Of a stretch of 10,000 nt of DNA, positions 1 to 6,961 are shown piece after piece. This stretch comes from an uncultured Microbacterium sp. (GTDB lineage: Bacteria; Actinomycetota; Actinomycetes; Actinomycetales; Microbacteriaceae). Where the stretch lies: assembly GCA_937926065.1 (NCBI GenBank), contig CALANM010000200.1:1-10000 (forward strand), read 5' to 3'. The notes under the pieces are model-generated. The model saw nothing but the letters and a program-made list of their open reading frames with translations. It did not search any database and had not been told where the DNA came from. Within the stretch, counting starts at the first letter, position 1. Each line of letters starts with the position of its first letter. The position numbers and the translations under genes were made by a program.

Positions 1-238
1 CCCGCAACAGACCGACATGCTGTGTCCGCGCGAAGAGACATACGAGCCGTCGCCAATACGCGCCTTCCTGCTCGCGCCGTCTCAGGAGTCATGATCGGGC
101 CCGATCTAGCTGCCGCCGTCACGCCGCCAGCGTGGCCGCGAAGCCCTTATGCGTGCGTTTAGGTCACGGCGGCGGTAGCAGTGGCGTCGCGCTCGGCGCT
201 GGCGGGCGGCAACAGGCCTGCCTGACCTGCCGATAATC
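1..238. other. Gene-free or undecidable left edge
   Basis: I see no convincing gene here. Two + strand frames are open from the window edge: one ends at the TGA at 92-94 (about 30 codons, moderate third-position GC) and one at the TAG at 160-162. Either could be the tail of an upstream gene, but neither has recognisable protein features. The stretch from about 110 to 210 is rich in GGC/GCC runs and contains complementary arms (around 110-119 and 166-175) that could fold loosely. No tRNA, rRNA or insertion-sequence end was recognised. Confidence 0.4.
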
Positions 239-376
239 CTCTGGTGGCGCGTCTCAACCCCTGATCGGACTGTTCGCGCGGTGTCTCGAGCAGTTCGGAC
301 TGATGATTCCAGGCTCCGATGGCGGGGCGAATCCGCGGTCGTCTCAAGTCCCTTCAGACTTTGCGCTGAGAATGAG
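239..376 (+). repeat. Left copy of ~140-bp direct repeat
   Basis: This copy matches 9776-9917 in the same orientation. By hand, 283-376 against 9823-9916 is ungapped with about 81 of 95 bases identical, and similarity continues less cleanly upstream to about 239 with a 4-base gap. Each copy contains three imperfect boxes related to GTCTCAAGTAGTTCGGACT. Here they lie at 251-271, 283-301 and 341-360, and the second and third start 58 bp apart in both copies. The repeat ends abruptly at a kinase gene fragment. No open frame through it looks coding, so it is better read as a dispersed non-coding element or the end of a mobile element than as a gene. Confidence 0.85.
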
Positions 377-600
377 GGGTCCATCGCGTGCTTCGCGGAG
401 CCCGGGGAAGCGACGTCGTCGCAATCGCCCGGCCGGCGGCTGCGAGCGGATAGCGGGTCACCCTCGACCCCCACATCCGCCCGGCGCTGCTCCTGAACAC
501 CGATGTGGGGCGGTGCGTGGAGGAGGTGGGGACGATCGCGTCGGTTGTGAGACTCAGTGACGAAGATGCCGCGCACGTCTACCCGGGCCTGCCTCGCTGA
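377..600 (+). pseudogene. Decayed 3'-part fragment of a PfkB fructokinase gene
   Basis: This stretch aligns with the intact kinase gene at about 8527-8745 (residues ~114-186), roughly 85% identical by hand. It is not functional. Relative to the intact gene there is one net missing base around 400-411, which shifts the frame, and the glutamine codon of the ASGQRV segment has become a TAG stop at 451-453. After that stop the frame still reads recognisable kinase sequence (DPHIRPALL, then LSDEDAAHVYPGLP) up to a TGA at 598-600. The 5' third of the gene and the catalytic GAGD region are absent. The 5' break coincides with the end of the repeat at 239-376. It is probably a relic of a second operon copy or of an older kinase gene. 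Confidence 0.88.
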
Positions 601-734
601 TGTGACCGTCGCGCATCGCGATCTTCCTGGGTCGGCGCGTGGGCAACATACGACGAACGGTAAGGAATGCTTCTTCATCAATCAGGACGTTGACTGGGTT
701 TCCGTTCGTGCGTTCGTTGATGACGAAGCCCTCA
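601..734. other. Unassigned stretch between gene remnants
   Basis: There is no gene I can support. Frames on both strands (one + frame to a stop at 737-739, and one minus frame spanning the region) have moderately coding-like composition, but none gives a recognisable protein. It may hold further scraps of disrupted genes. Strand and frame cannot be decided by eye. Confidence 0.35.
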
Positions 735-1034
735 ACTGACCTGGGGAGGCCGGTCCGATTCTCAGTCGGGCGCCGACGAACGACCTTCGAGTCTGTCCTG
801 CTCGAACTGGCCGCCCGTCGCACCGGTAGAGCCACCACAGACGGCGGACGTGCCATCGATGCGCTGGAATCGAACGGGGATTCGCCCTTCGGGCCAAACG
901 AGTACGTCCGCGGGCTCTGGAAGCTGAGCCACACCGGGGGTTCGCACCCTGGGCTGAGCGACGAGGTAGATGCACACCATCGCATCTACGCGATCAGCGC
1001 CATCACGAGTTGGCTGGTGCGAACCTACGCCTAG
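735..1034 (+). pseudogene. Orphan C-terminal coding remnant, GSHPGLSDE motif
   Basis: From about 735 to the TAG at 1032-1034 one + frame shows clear G/C preference at third positions and a coherent protein. It has a helical-looking segment (FESVLLELAARRTGRA), then GGRAIDALES, then a C-terminus containing LWKLSHTGGSHPGLSDE and SAITSWLVRTYA. The same frame extends upstream to an ATG at 639, but composition there is no longer coding-like and no ribosome-binding site precedes it, so I read this as the last ~100 codons of a gene that lost its 5' part. The C-terminus vaguely recalls all-helical abortive-infection or HEPN-type C-terminal domains. That is only an impression, and I assign no function. 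Confidence 0.4.
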
Positions 1035-1209
1035 CCGTGGCGGCGAGCGGACCCCTATCCGGGACATTGGGAAACAGTGATGCACCTGCGTGGCACATGA
1101 CGCATTCGGTCGTTCATCCTCTTAACGCAGCGCGCATCACGAGCGGCCGTCCGCGGCGCGCGTCGCAGCGGCGCGGCATGAGGCCGCTCACACAGACACG
1201 AATTCTCAT
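1035..1209. other. Intergenic DNA upstream of operon promoter
   Basis: No gene is supported. The stretch around 1140-1185 is rich in CGCG/GCGGC words. A 10-bp palindrome GACGCGCGTC at 1212-1221 lies just beyond it and overlaps the proposed -35 element. I see nothing else. Confidence 0.4.
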
Positions 1210-1237
1210 TTGACGCGCGTCGCATGTGGGCTTTACT
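1210..1237 (+). promoter_or_regulatory. Candidate operon promoter
   Basis: TTGACG (1210-1215) followed after 16 bases by TTTACT (1232-1237) resembles a housekeeping sigma promoter with a good -35 and a weaker -10. Transcription would start near 1244, inside the operator palindrome, which is a typical arrangement for steric repression. The position is inferred from sequence only. Confidence 0.5.
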
Positions 1238-1238
1238 C

Positions 1239-1271
1239 TTGCCAAGACGTTTTGCCAAAACGTCTTGGCAA
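1239..1271. promoter_or_regulatory. 33-bp perfect palindrome: two overlapping LacI-type operators
   Basis: The 16-bp arms at 1239-1254 and 1256-1271 are perfectly complementary around a single central base (C1255). Inside lie two 18-bp sites of the form TGCCAARACGTYTTGGCA, each with the central CG dyad usual for LacI-family operators. The first, at 1240-1257, has two mismatched pairs in its own dyad. The second, at 1253-1270, has one. Their centres are 13 bp apart. The position just after the candidate -10 and ahead of the first operon gene points to control by the LacI regulator encoded at 5855. No second copy was found elsewhere in the window. Confidence 0.8.
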
Positions 1272-1310
1272 CGAGTCTGCAACTCACAACACAAGCGAAA
1301 TGGAGTCGAA

Positions 1311-2633
1311 GTGAAGAAGCTTCGCACACAGGCGGATGGGCGCGCTCGGCGCGTGGGAGCCGCACTCGCCGCGGTCAGTGTGTCCGCGGTCGTCCTGAGC
1401 GGTTGCGGCGCCGGCGGGACCGCAGAGCCGACGGCGGCAGCCGACGAGCTCACGATCGTGGTCGAGGGTGGCGGCAAGGCTGAGCTGCAGCCCATCGCCG
1501 ACCTTTACAAGACCGAGACCGGTACAACGGTGACGCTGGTCGAACTGCCGTACGCAGGCCTCTACGACCGGATCTCGGCCGACCTCCAGGCGGGGAGCCC
1601 CTCCTTCGACATCGCGGCGCTGGACGCGATCTGGCTTTCCTCGTTCGCTCCCGCTCTCGCCCCGCTCGACGACCTCTACACGGACGAGGTCAAGAACGAC
1701 CTGTTCGACGGTCTCGTCAGTGAGGCGCAGATCGGCGACGCCTTCGTCGGCATGCCCGTGTGGACGAACTCCGAGGTGCTGTTCTACCGCACCGACCTGT
1801 TCGAGGACGAAGCGAACAAGTCGGACTTCGAGGAGAAGTACGGCTATGCACTCGCGGCCCCGACCACGTGGGAGCAGTACCGCGACGTGGCCGAGTTCTT
1901 CACGCGCGACACTGACGGCGACGGAAAGATCGACCTCTACGGCACGGATGTGAAGGGTGCCGTCGAGACGGAGTGGCTGGCGACCGTCTCGCAGGCGGGC
2001 GAGGAGCACATGGTCCTCGACGCGGACACCGGCGAGGTCACGATCGACAACGCTGCGCACAAGGAGGCGCTCGACTTCTACGTCAGCCTGCTGCCGTACG
2101 CGCCGTCCGGTGCCGCGCAGCTCGACTGGGCCGGGGCTCAGAACCTCTTCTACCAGGGCAACCTCGCCATGATGCGCTTCTGGGGTCACGCGTACCGCCA
2201 GACCCCAGACGACTCGCCGGTGAAGGACTCGATCGGCGTCGCGCCCATGATCGGGGGCCCGGCCGGCGTCGCAGGTGTCCCGGGCGCTTGGTACCTCTCG
2301 GTGCCGGCGACGAGCCAGAAGCAGGATGCGGCGAAGGACTTCATCGCGTTCGCCTACGAGCACAACGAGCTGTCGGCCGACACCTCGCTCGGTCTCGTCG
2401 CACGCGCCAGCGCGTTCGAGAGCAAGGCGGGCGAAGAGGGATTCGAGAACTACGCGGCACTCGTCGACACGCTCAACGCGGCGCAGTCGCTTCCGCGACC
2501 GAAGACCGAGAAGTGGCAGGAGATCGTCGACTCGGTGCTGATCCCCACGCTTCAGAAGGCCGTGGAGCCGGGCGCCGACACCGCTGAGCTGCTGTCTGAC
2601 GCCAAGGCGCAGATCGAATCGATCGTCAAGTAG
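1311..2633 (+). CDS. ABC importer sugar-binding lipoprotein (CUT1 family)
   Basis: This is the extracellular solute-binding component of a carbohydrate ABC importer. The GTG at 1311 is preceded by GGAG (1302-1305) at 5 bases, giving 440 residues. Starting there, the protein opens with a short basic stretch, a hydrophobic helix and the lipobox VLSGC, so Cys32 would be lipidated and anchor it to the membrane. The mature part has bacterial solute-binding family 1 features: a LTIVVEGGGKAEL strand, TGTTVTLVELPYAGLYDRI, and SFDIAALDAIWLSSFAPALAPLDDL around residues 98-122. The length is usual for the family. It is followed after 11 bp by permease 1. The ligand cannot be read from the sequence. The neighbouring fructan enzymes suggest a difructose anhydride or short fructo-oligosaccharide. 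It should be repressed through the operator just upstream. Confidence 0.93.
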   Translation: MKKLRTQADGRARRVGAALAAVSVSAVVLSGCGAGGTAEPTAAADELTIVVEGGGKAELQPIADLYKTETGTTVTLVELPYAGLYDRISADLQAGSPSFDIAALDAIWLSSFAPALAPLDDLYTDEVKNDLFDGLVSEAQIGDAFVGMPVWTNSEVLFYRTDLFEDEANKSDFEEKYGYALAAPTTWEQYRDVAEFFTRDTDGDGKIDLYGTDVKGAVETEWLATVSQAGEEHMVLDADTGEVTIDNAAHKEALDFYVSLLPYAPSGAAQLDWAGAQNLFYQGNLAMMRFWGHAYRQTPDDSPVKDSIGVAPMIGGPAGVAGVPGAWYLSVPATSQKQDAAKDFIAFAYEHNELSADTSLGLVARASAFESKAGEEGFENYAALVDTLNAAQSLPRPKTEKWQEIVDSVLIPTLQKAVEPGADTAELLSDAKAQIESIVK

Positions 2634-2644
2634 GAGTTCGCTTC

Positions 2645-3619
2645 GTGCTTTCCACATCTCCCCAGTCCGTCGTCGGGGTGGCTCCGGCCACCCCGGCGGC
2701 GGCCGGAAAGAGCCGACGACTCGGTCGCCGCGAGCGCGGCGACCGCCGGTTCGCGCTGCTGCTCATGCTTCCGGCAGCTCTCTTCCTCGCGGCCTTCGTC
2801 CTCTGGCCGCTGCTGCGGTTCGTCTACGACAGCTTCTTCGAGATCTCCCCGTTCGCCGGAGCGGGCCGAACCTTCGTCGGTCTCGACAACTACATCGCCG
2901 CATTCGCATCCGAGGCATTCACCTCCGCATCGGTGCGCACCCTCGTCTACACCTTCTTCGTCGTCGCGATGGAGTTCACCCTCGGGCTTGCCGTCGCCCT
3001 CCTGTTCACGGCTCTGGGGAGCCGCTCGACCGTCTTCCGCACGTTCTTCATGTACCCGCTGATGATCGCCCCCGTCGTGGCCGGACTGCTGTGGCGTTTC
3101 CTGCTCATCGACAACTTCGGGATCATCAACGAGCTGCTCTTCCAGGTCGGCATCCTCTCCAGCCCTGATCAGGTGCAGTGGCTGAGCAACCCGAACCTGG
3201 CGCTCTTCTCCGTCGCCATCCCCGACATCTGGCTGACGACCTCGTTCATCACTCTCGTGCTCTTCGCCGGGCTTCAGAACATCCCGGGCGACATCATCGA
3301 GGCCGCTCGGCTCGACGGCGCGCGCTATCCCCGCATCCTCTTCAACATCATCGTCCCGCTGCTCCGCCCCGTCATCGCCGTCGCGCTGATCGTGCGCGGC
3401 ATCGACGCGGCCCGCGCGTTCGACGTGATCCTCATTCAGACCGACGGCGGACCGCAGGGCAGCACAACGACCCTGAGCCTCCTCATCTACCGGACCATGA
3501 CGCGATTCGGCGATCCAGGGCTGGCCAGTGCCATGGGCACCCTCTACCTGTTGGCGATGCTCGCTGTGTCCATCGCGGCGATCCTTCTGATCTGGCGACC
3601 GGGAGCTGGTGCGCGATGA
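2645..3619 (+). CDS. Sugar ABC transporter permease, MalF-type
   Basis: This is the first of two membrane subunits forming the translocation channel. The GTG start at 2645 follows GGAG (2633-2636, overlapping the previous stop codon) at 8 bases. The protein has 324 residues: a cytoplasmic N-terminus rich in Ala/Pro then Arg (to ~35), a first membrane helix at ~36-58, further helices at ~100-123, 137-153, 185-210 and 235-252, and a last one at ~298-316. The EAA loop that docks on the ATPase reads IPGDIIEAARLDGA (E219, A220, A221, G225), as expected for CUT1 permeases. It overlaps permease 2 by 4 bases (ATGA), which implies translational coupling. No ATPase gene is nearby. Confidence 0.95.
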   Translation: MLSTSPQSVVGVAPATPAAAGKSRRLGRRERGDRRFALLLMLPAALFLAAFVLWPLLRFVYDSFFEISPFAGAGRTFVGLDNYIAAFASEAFTSASVRTLVYTFFVVAMEFTLGLAVALLFTALGSRSTVFRTFFMYPLMIAPVVAGLLWRFLLIDNFGIINELLFQVGILSSPDQVQWLSNPNLALFSVAIPDIWLTTSFITLVLFAGLQNIPGDIIEAARLDGARYPRILFNIIVPLLRPVIAVALIVRGIDAARAFDVILIQTDGGPQGSTTTLSLLIYRTMTRFGDPGLASAMGTLYLLAMLAVSIAAILLIWRPGAGAR

Positions 3620-4452
3620 ATCCTCTCGAAACACGTGGGCGCAGCCGCATCCTCCTGTGGGCGTTGCTCGCGGCGACGCTGGTCCTATACGGGTTCCCGT
3701 TCGTCTACCTGCTGCTGACGTCGTTCAAGACTCCCTTGGAGGCGATCTCGGTTCCGCCGAGCGTCGTCCCCACCGTGTGGACGCTCGAGAACTATGTGTC
3801 GGCGCTCACCCGCCAGGGCGTCGATGCCGCCCTCATCAACAGCGTCGTCACGGCTCTGATCTCGACCGGTCTGAGCCTGGTCCTGGCGGTCCCCGCGGCA
3901 TACGCGATCACGCGATTCCGCACACCCTCCGGCCGCGTCTTCATCCTTGCGGCGCTCGTCACGCGAATGGTCCCGACGATCGCGGTCGGCGCGCCGCTGG
4001 TCGAGATCATGCGAAGCATGGGGCTCACCGACACGTCCTTCGGGCTCGCGCTTGCGCACACCACGATCTCGCTGCCGCTGTCGATCTGGCTCATGGCGAG
4101 CTTCTTCGAGGCCGTGCCGGACGAGCTCAGCGAAGCGGCCCAGATGGACGGATGCAACCGGCTCCAAGCGATGATCCGCGTGGTCCTGCCAGTGGTGTCG
4201 GGAGGACTGGCAGTCACCGCGATCTTCGCCTTCCTCGCCTCGTGGAACGAATTCCTCTTCTCGCTGCTGCTCACATCGGTGCGTGCGCAGACGACACCCG
4301 TCGTCATCGCGAACTTCCAGAGCCAGTTCGGGCTCGACTGGGGTGGCATGACCGCGCTGGCCGCGGTCTACTCGGTCCCGGTCATCATCCTGACCCTCTT
4401 CCTCCAGCGCCACATCGTCGCCGGGCTCACGCTCGGTGCGGTGAAGGGCTGA
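3616..4452 (+). CDS. Sugar ABC transporter permease, MalG-type
   Basis: This is the second channel subunit, 278 residues. The ATG at 3616 overlaps the stop of permease 1 and removes a long upstream extension that would merely read permease 1 in another frame. Hydrophobic helices lie at about 12-35, 73-97, 107-127, 144-164, 196-218 and 247-263. The EAA loop is VPDELSEAAQMDGC (E173, A174, A175, G179), with the usual ILP-like continuation (RVVLPVV). The C-terminus LQRHIVAGLTLGAVKG is characteristic of MalG-like proteins. Together with the lipoprotein and permease 1 it forms an importer that must borrow an ATPase, probably a shared MsiK-like protein encoded elsewhere, as is common in actinobacteria. 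Confidence 0.95.
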   Translation: MNPLETRGRSRILLWALLAATLVLYGFPFVYLLLTSFKTPLEAISVPPSVVPTVWTLENYVSALTRQGVDAALINSVVTALISTGLSLVLAVPAAYAITRFRTPSGRVFILAALVTRMVPTIAVGAPLVEIMRSMGLTDTSFGLALAHTTISLPLSIWLMASFFEAVPDELSEAAQMDGCNRLQAMIRVVLPVVSGGLAVTAIFAFLASWNEFLFSLLLTSVRAQTTPVVIANFQSQFGLDWGGMTALAAVYSVPVIILTLFLQRHIVAGLTLGAVKG

Positions 4453-4471
4453 CCCGATCGGAGCCCATGAC

Positions 4472-5812
4472 ATGACTAGCGTGAGCACCTTTGACGTCAC
4501 CAGCGGCGAGCACGGCGACCCGCACGACGACATCGGAGCCGTCATCAACAGCATCCTGGCCGATGTCAAGAAGCGTCAGGACCGCAACGACGTCCGTGAT
4601 GGCGGAAAGCCGGGAGCGGTGATCCACATCCCGCCCGGGGACTACCGTCTCCGCACGCAGGTGCGGATCGACATGAGCTTCGTGAGGATCCAGGGCTCGG
4701 GTCACGGTTTCACGTCGTCCAGCATCCGCTTCAACGTGCCCGCCGAAGACTGGCCAGCGTTGCACGAGCTCTGGCCGGGCGGCAGCCGCGTGCTCGTCGA
4801 CCTGCCGCCGGCAGAGAGCGACGACCCCTCCGCGGGGGCCGCCTTCGTCATCGCGCGTGAGGGTGATCCCCGCATCAGCTCCGTCGAGTTCTCCGGCTTC
4901 TGCATCGACGGCCTCCACTTCACCGGCTCGGCTGCGGACGGCAACCCGGAGAACTCCTACGTCAACGGCAAGACGGGGATCTACGCGGCGACGGCCAACG
5001 ACTCCGTCCGCATCAACGGGATGGGCTTCGTCTACCTCGAGAACGCCGTCGTCATGTGCAACGCTGACGCGCTCTCGATCCACGACAACTTCGTCGCCGA
5101 ATGCGGCAGCTGCATCGAGCTGCGCGGATGGGGGCAGGCTTCCAAGATCACCGACAACCTCATCGGCGCCGGGCCAGCCGGCCACTCCATCTATGCCGAG
5201 AACCACGGCGGGCTGCTGATCGCTGCGAACAACGTCTTCCCCCGCGGCCGCAGCAGCGTGCACCTCCACGGCGTCACGCGGTCGACCGTCACCGCCAACC
5301 GGCTGCACTCCTTCTATCCCGGGATGGTGCGCCTGACCGGCGGCAGCTCCGAGAACCTCGTGTCGGCCAACCACCTGCTTCGGGACCGGGAGCCCTGGAC
5401 GCCGTTCTTCGGGGTCGACAACGGCGCCACGGATGACTTCGGCCTCCTGCACGTCGACGGCAGCGACAACAGCATCATCGGGAACCACTTCTCCGAGGTG
5501 GTCGACGCGAACGATGTCATGCCGGCGGGGGTGAAGCCCGTCATCGTCCGCATCGCGGAAGGCACCGGCAACTTCGTGTCCAACAACCACACAGTGGCCA
5601 AGAACATCAGCGCCGCCGCCAACGACTCCTGTTATGAGGCCCAGGTCGGAGCCCTGCTGGAGACGGGCGCGGATCGTCGCCTCGCCGTCACCACGGTGCA
5701 GATCGACGCCGCCTCCACGGGCAATACGGTGCTCGACTCGGGCACCGACGCCCAGGTTGCCGTAGACAGGTCTGCGAACGCTGTCCGCGCCACGCCGTCG
5801 GTCGGTGCGTAG
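4472..5812 (+). CDS. GH91 enzyme: probable intracellular difructose anhydride hydrolase / inulin fructotransferase
   Basis: This is a 446-residue right-handed parallel beta-helix protein that I recognise as glycoside hydrolase family 91. Family hallmarks seen: GAVIHIPPGDYRL (48-60), QGSGHGF (74-80), NGKTGIY (165-171), GMGFVYLENAV (183-193), CNADALSIHDNFVAECGSC (196-214), AENHGGLLIAANNVFPRGRS (242-261), FYPGMVRL (281-288) and TVLDSGT (419-425). The catalytic Asp/Glu pair I recall for studied members lies 11 residues apart in the ADAL...ECG segment, and here D199 and E210 fit. Family enzymes either cut inulin ends to difructose anhydride (usually secreted) or hydrolyse DFA III to inulobiose (intracellular). 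No signal peptide is present, and an importer and cytosolic GH32 flank the gene, so I favour the hydrolase role. Start: ATG 4472 with CGGAG 8 bases upstream, because the ATG at 4467 meets TGA after two codons. It lies 19 bp after permease 2. Confidence 0.88.
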   Translation: MTSVSTFDVTSGEHGDPHDDIGAVINSILADVKKRQDRNDVRDGGKPGAVIHIPPGDYRLRTQVRIDMSFVRIQGSGHGFTSSSIRFNVPAEDWPALHELWPGGSRVLVDLPPAESDDPSAGAAFVIAREGDPRISSVEFSGFCIDGLHFTGSAADGNPENSYVNGKTGIYAATANDSVRINGMGFVYLENAVVMCNADALSIHDNFVAECGSCIELRGWGQASKITDNLIGAGPAGHSIYAENHGGLLIAANNVFPRGRSSVHLHGVTRSTVTANRLHSFYPGMVRLTGGSSENLVSANHLLRDREPWTPFFGVDNGATDDFGLLHVDGSDNSIIGNHFSEVVDANDVMPAGVKPVIVRIAEGTGNFVSNNHTVAKNISAAANDSCYEAQVGALLETGADRRLAVTTVQIDAASTGNTVLDSGTDAQVAVDRSANAVRATPSVGA

Positions 5813-5854
5813 CAAGCCGACGGGTCGCCGCCGACCCCGAATGGAGATGAGACC

Positions 5855-6877
5855 TTGAAGCAGAAGCGAGTCACGATCAAGCAGGTGGCTGCTGAGGCGG
5901 GCGTATCCATCACCACCGTGTCGCACGTCCTCAACAACGTGCCGGGACTTCGGGTGAACCCCGCGACGCGTCAGCGGATCGAGGAGGTATCCGCGCGCCT
6001 CGGCTACGTGCCCAACGGTCTCGCCCAGTCTCTGCGCACGCAGCGTTCGAACTCGATCGGGCTCATCGGCGACGAGATCGTCACCACTCCCTTCGCGGGC
6101 AAACTCGTCCTCGGTGCGCAGGAAGTCGCGATCTCTCGCGACGCGGTGCTGTTCGTGGTCTCCACCGGTTACCAGCGCGATGTCGAGGCGCGCGAGATCG
6201 AGGAGCTTCTGCGGCGGCAGGTGGACGGCATCCTCTACGCGTCGATGTTCCACCGCGACCTCGCGCTGCCCGAACAACTGGCGTCCGTGCCCACCGTCAT
6301 CCTGAACGCCGAATGCACCACCGCCGGGGTTCCGTGGGTCGCCCCCGACGAGGTCGCCGGCGGACGGGACGCCGCTGACGTCTTGATCGGGGCAGGACAC
6401 CGGCGACTGGGATTCATCAACAACATCGATGACATCCCCGCCTCCTCCGGAAGGCTCGCCGGCTTCACGGCGCGGATGGAAGAAGCGGCCATCCCGGCCG
6501 ACACGCTCGCGCTCGCGACTGCCCAGACCGACCCCGCGGGCGGCTATGAGGCGGCGATGGAACTGCTGTCACGCTCGCCGCGGCCGACGGCGATCTTCTG
6601 CTTCAACGACCGGCTGGCCATGGGGGCGTACCGCGCCGCTGCGGAACTCGGTCTCCGGATCCCGCAGGACGTGTCGATCATGGGCTTCGACAACCACGAA
6701 TTCGTCGCCGACGGAATCCACCCCGGCCTGACGACGATCGAGCTGCCCCATTACGACATGGGCGTGTGGGCCGCCGAGCAGCTCTTCAACCAGATCGACG
6801 GTGCGACCGCTGCGACGCCGACGGCTCTGCTCCGCGGACCCGTCATCCATCGCGGGTCTGTCGCCCCGCCCTCATAG
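5855..6877 (+). CDS. LacI-family transcriptional repressor of the operon
   Basis: This is a 340-residue LacI/GalR regulator. The TTG start at 5855 is supported by GGAG (5843-5846) at 8 bases and by the protein starting directly at the DNA-binding domain. The helix-turn-helix is VTIKQVAAEAGVSITTVSHV (6-25), and the hinge-helix region is YVPNGLAQSLRTQ (51-63). The rest is the periplasmic-binding-protein-like effector and dimerisation domain, including RQVDGILYAS (121-130), GHRRLGFINN (181-190), PTAIFCFNDRLAMGAY (244-259) and DVSIMGFDN (272-280). It lies 42 bp after the GH91 gene, within the operon, so it is probably autoregulated from the palindrome at 1239-1271. The inducer is unknown. A pathway sugar (DFA III, inulobiose or fructose) is the natural guess. 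Confidence 0.93.
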   Translation: MKQKRVTIKQVAAEAGVSITTVSHVLNNVPGLRVNPATRQRIEEVSARLGYVPNGLAQSLRTQRSNSIGLIGDEIVTTPFAGKLVLGAQEVAISRDAVLFVVSTGYQRDVEAREIEELLRRQVDGILYASMFHRDLALPEQLASVPTVILNAECTTAGVPWVAPDEVAGGRDAADVLIGAGHRRLGFINNIDDIPASSGRLAGFTARMEEAAIPADTLALATAQTDPAGGYEAAMELLSRSPRPTAIFCFNDRLAMGAYRAAAELGLRIPQDVSIMGFDNHEFVADGIHPGLTTIELPHYDMGVWAAEQLFNQIDGATAATPTALLRGPVIHRGSVAPPS

Positions 6878-6889
6878 ACCCCCACGACC

Positions 6890-6942
6890 GCGAGAGGGCC
6901 CGCAACGTTTCTGCAGACTCGCGCCCGGGCCCTCTCGCTTTT
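6890..6942 (+). terminator. Hairpin with short T-run between lacI-type gene and GH32 gene
   Basis: A perfect 13-bp stem, GCGAGAGGGCCCG (6890-6902) with its complement at 6926-6938, encloses a 23-base loop and is followed by TTTT (6939-6942). It resembles an intrinsic terminator, but the T-run is short. Only 19 bases separate it from the GH32 start codon, so no complete promoter fits after it. It probably acts as a partial terminator or an mRNA-stabilising stem that lowers expression of GH32 and kinase relative to the transporter half. Confidence 0.75.
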
Positions 6943-6961
6943 CCACGCCGAAAGAGAGCAC

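Noticed and set aside
23..39. Possible degenerate inverted box at the left edge
   Set aside because: It shares only the GTCC and GAGAC ends with the wrong spacing, too weak to count with the other boxes.
1224..1310. Upstream ATG at 1224 that would extend the binding lipoprotein by 29 residues
   Set aside because: It lies before and across the operator palindrome, has no ribosome-binding site and would bury the lipoprotein signal. The GTG at 1311 has GGAG and gives a clean signal peptide.
1284..3634. Long minus-strand frames opposite the transporter genes
   Set aside because: They mirror the third-position GC bias of the + strand genes and show no protein features beyond Arg/Asp/Glu-rich shadow composition.
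4467..4475. ATG at 4467 as start of the GH91 gene
   Set aside because: It reads ATG ACA TGA, an immediate stop. The ATG at 4472 opens the full frame.
4472..5812. Pectate lyase or generic beta-helix polysaccharide lyase
   Set aside because: The beta-helix alone would allow it, but the conserved segments match the GH91 fructotransferase family specifically, and the neighbours handle fructose.
5822..5837. 6-bp hairpin GGGTCG/CGACCC before the LacI start
   Set aside because: It is short, has no T-run, and is easily expected by chance in GC-rich DNA. There is not enough to call an attenuator or terminator.
4427..6400. Very long minus-strand open frame (657 codons)
   Set aside because: It is antisense to the GH91 and LacI genes, whose motifs and codon bias are clear. 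Long antisense frames are normal in high-GC DNA.
6901..6915. CG-centred AACGTT in the hairpin loop as a second LacI operator
   Set aside because: It matches only the central bases and lacks the TGCCAA/TTGGCA flanks of the main operator.
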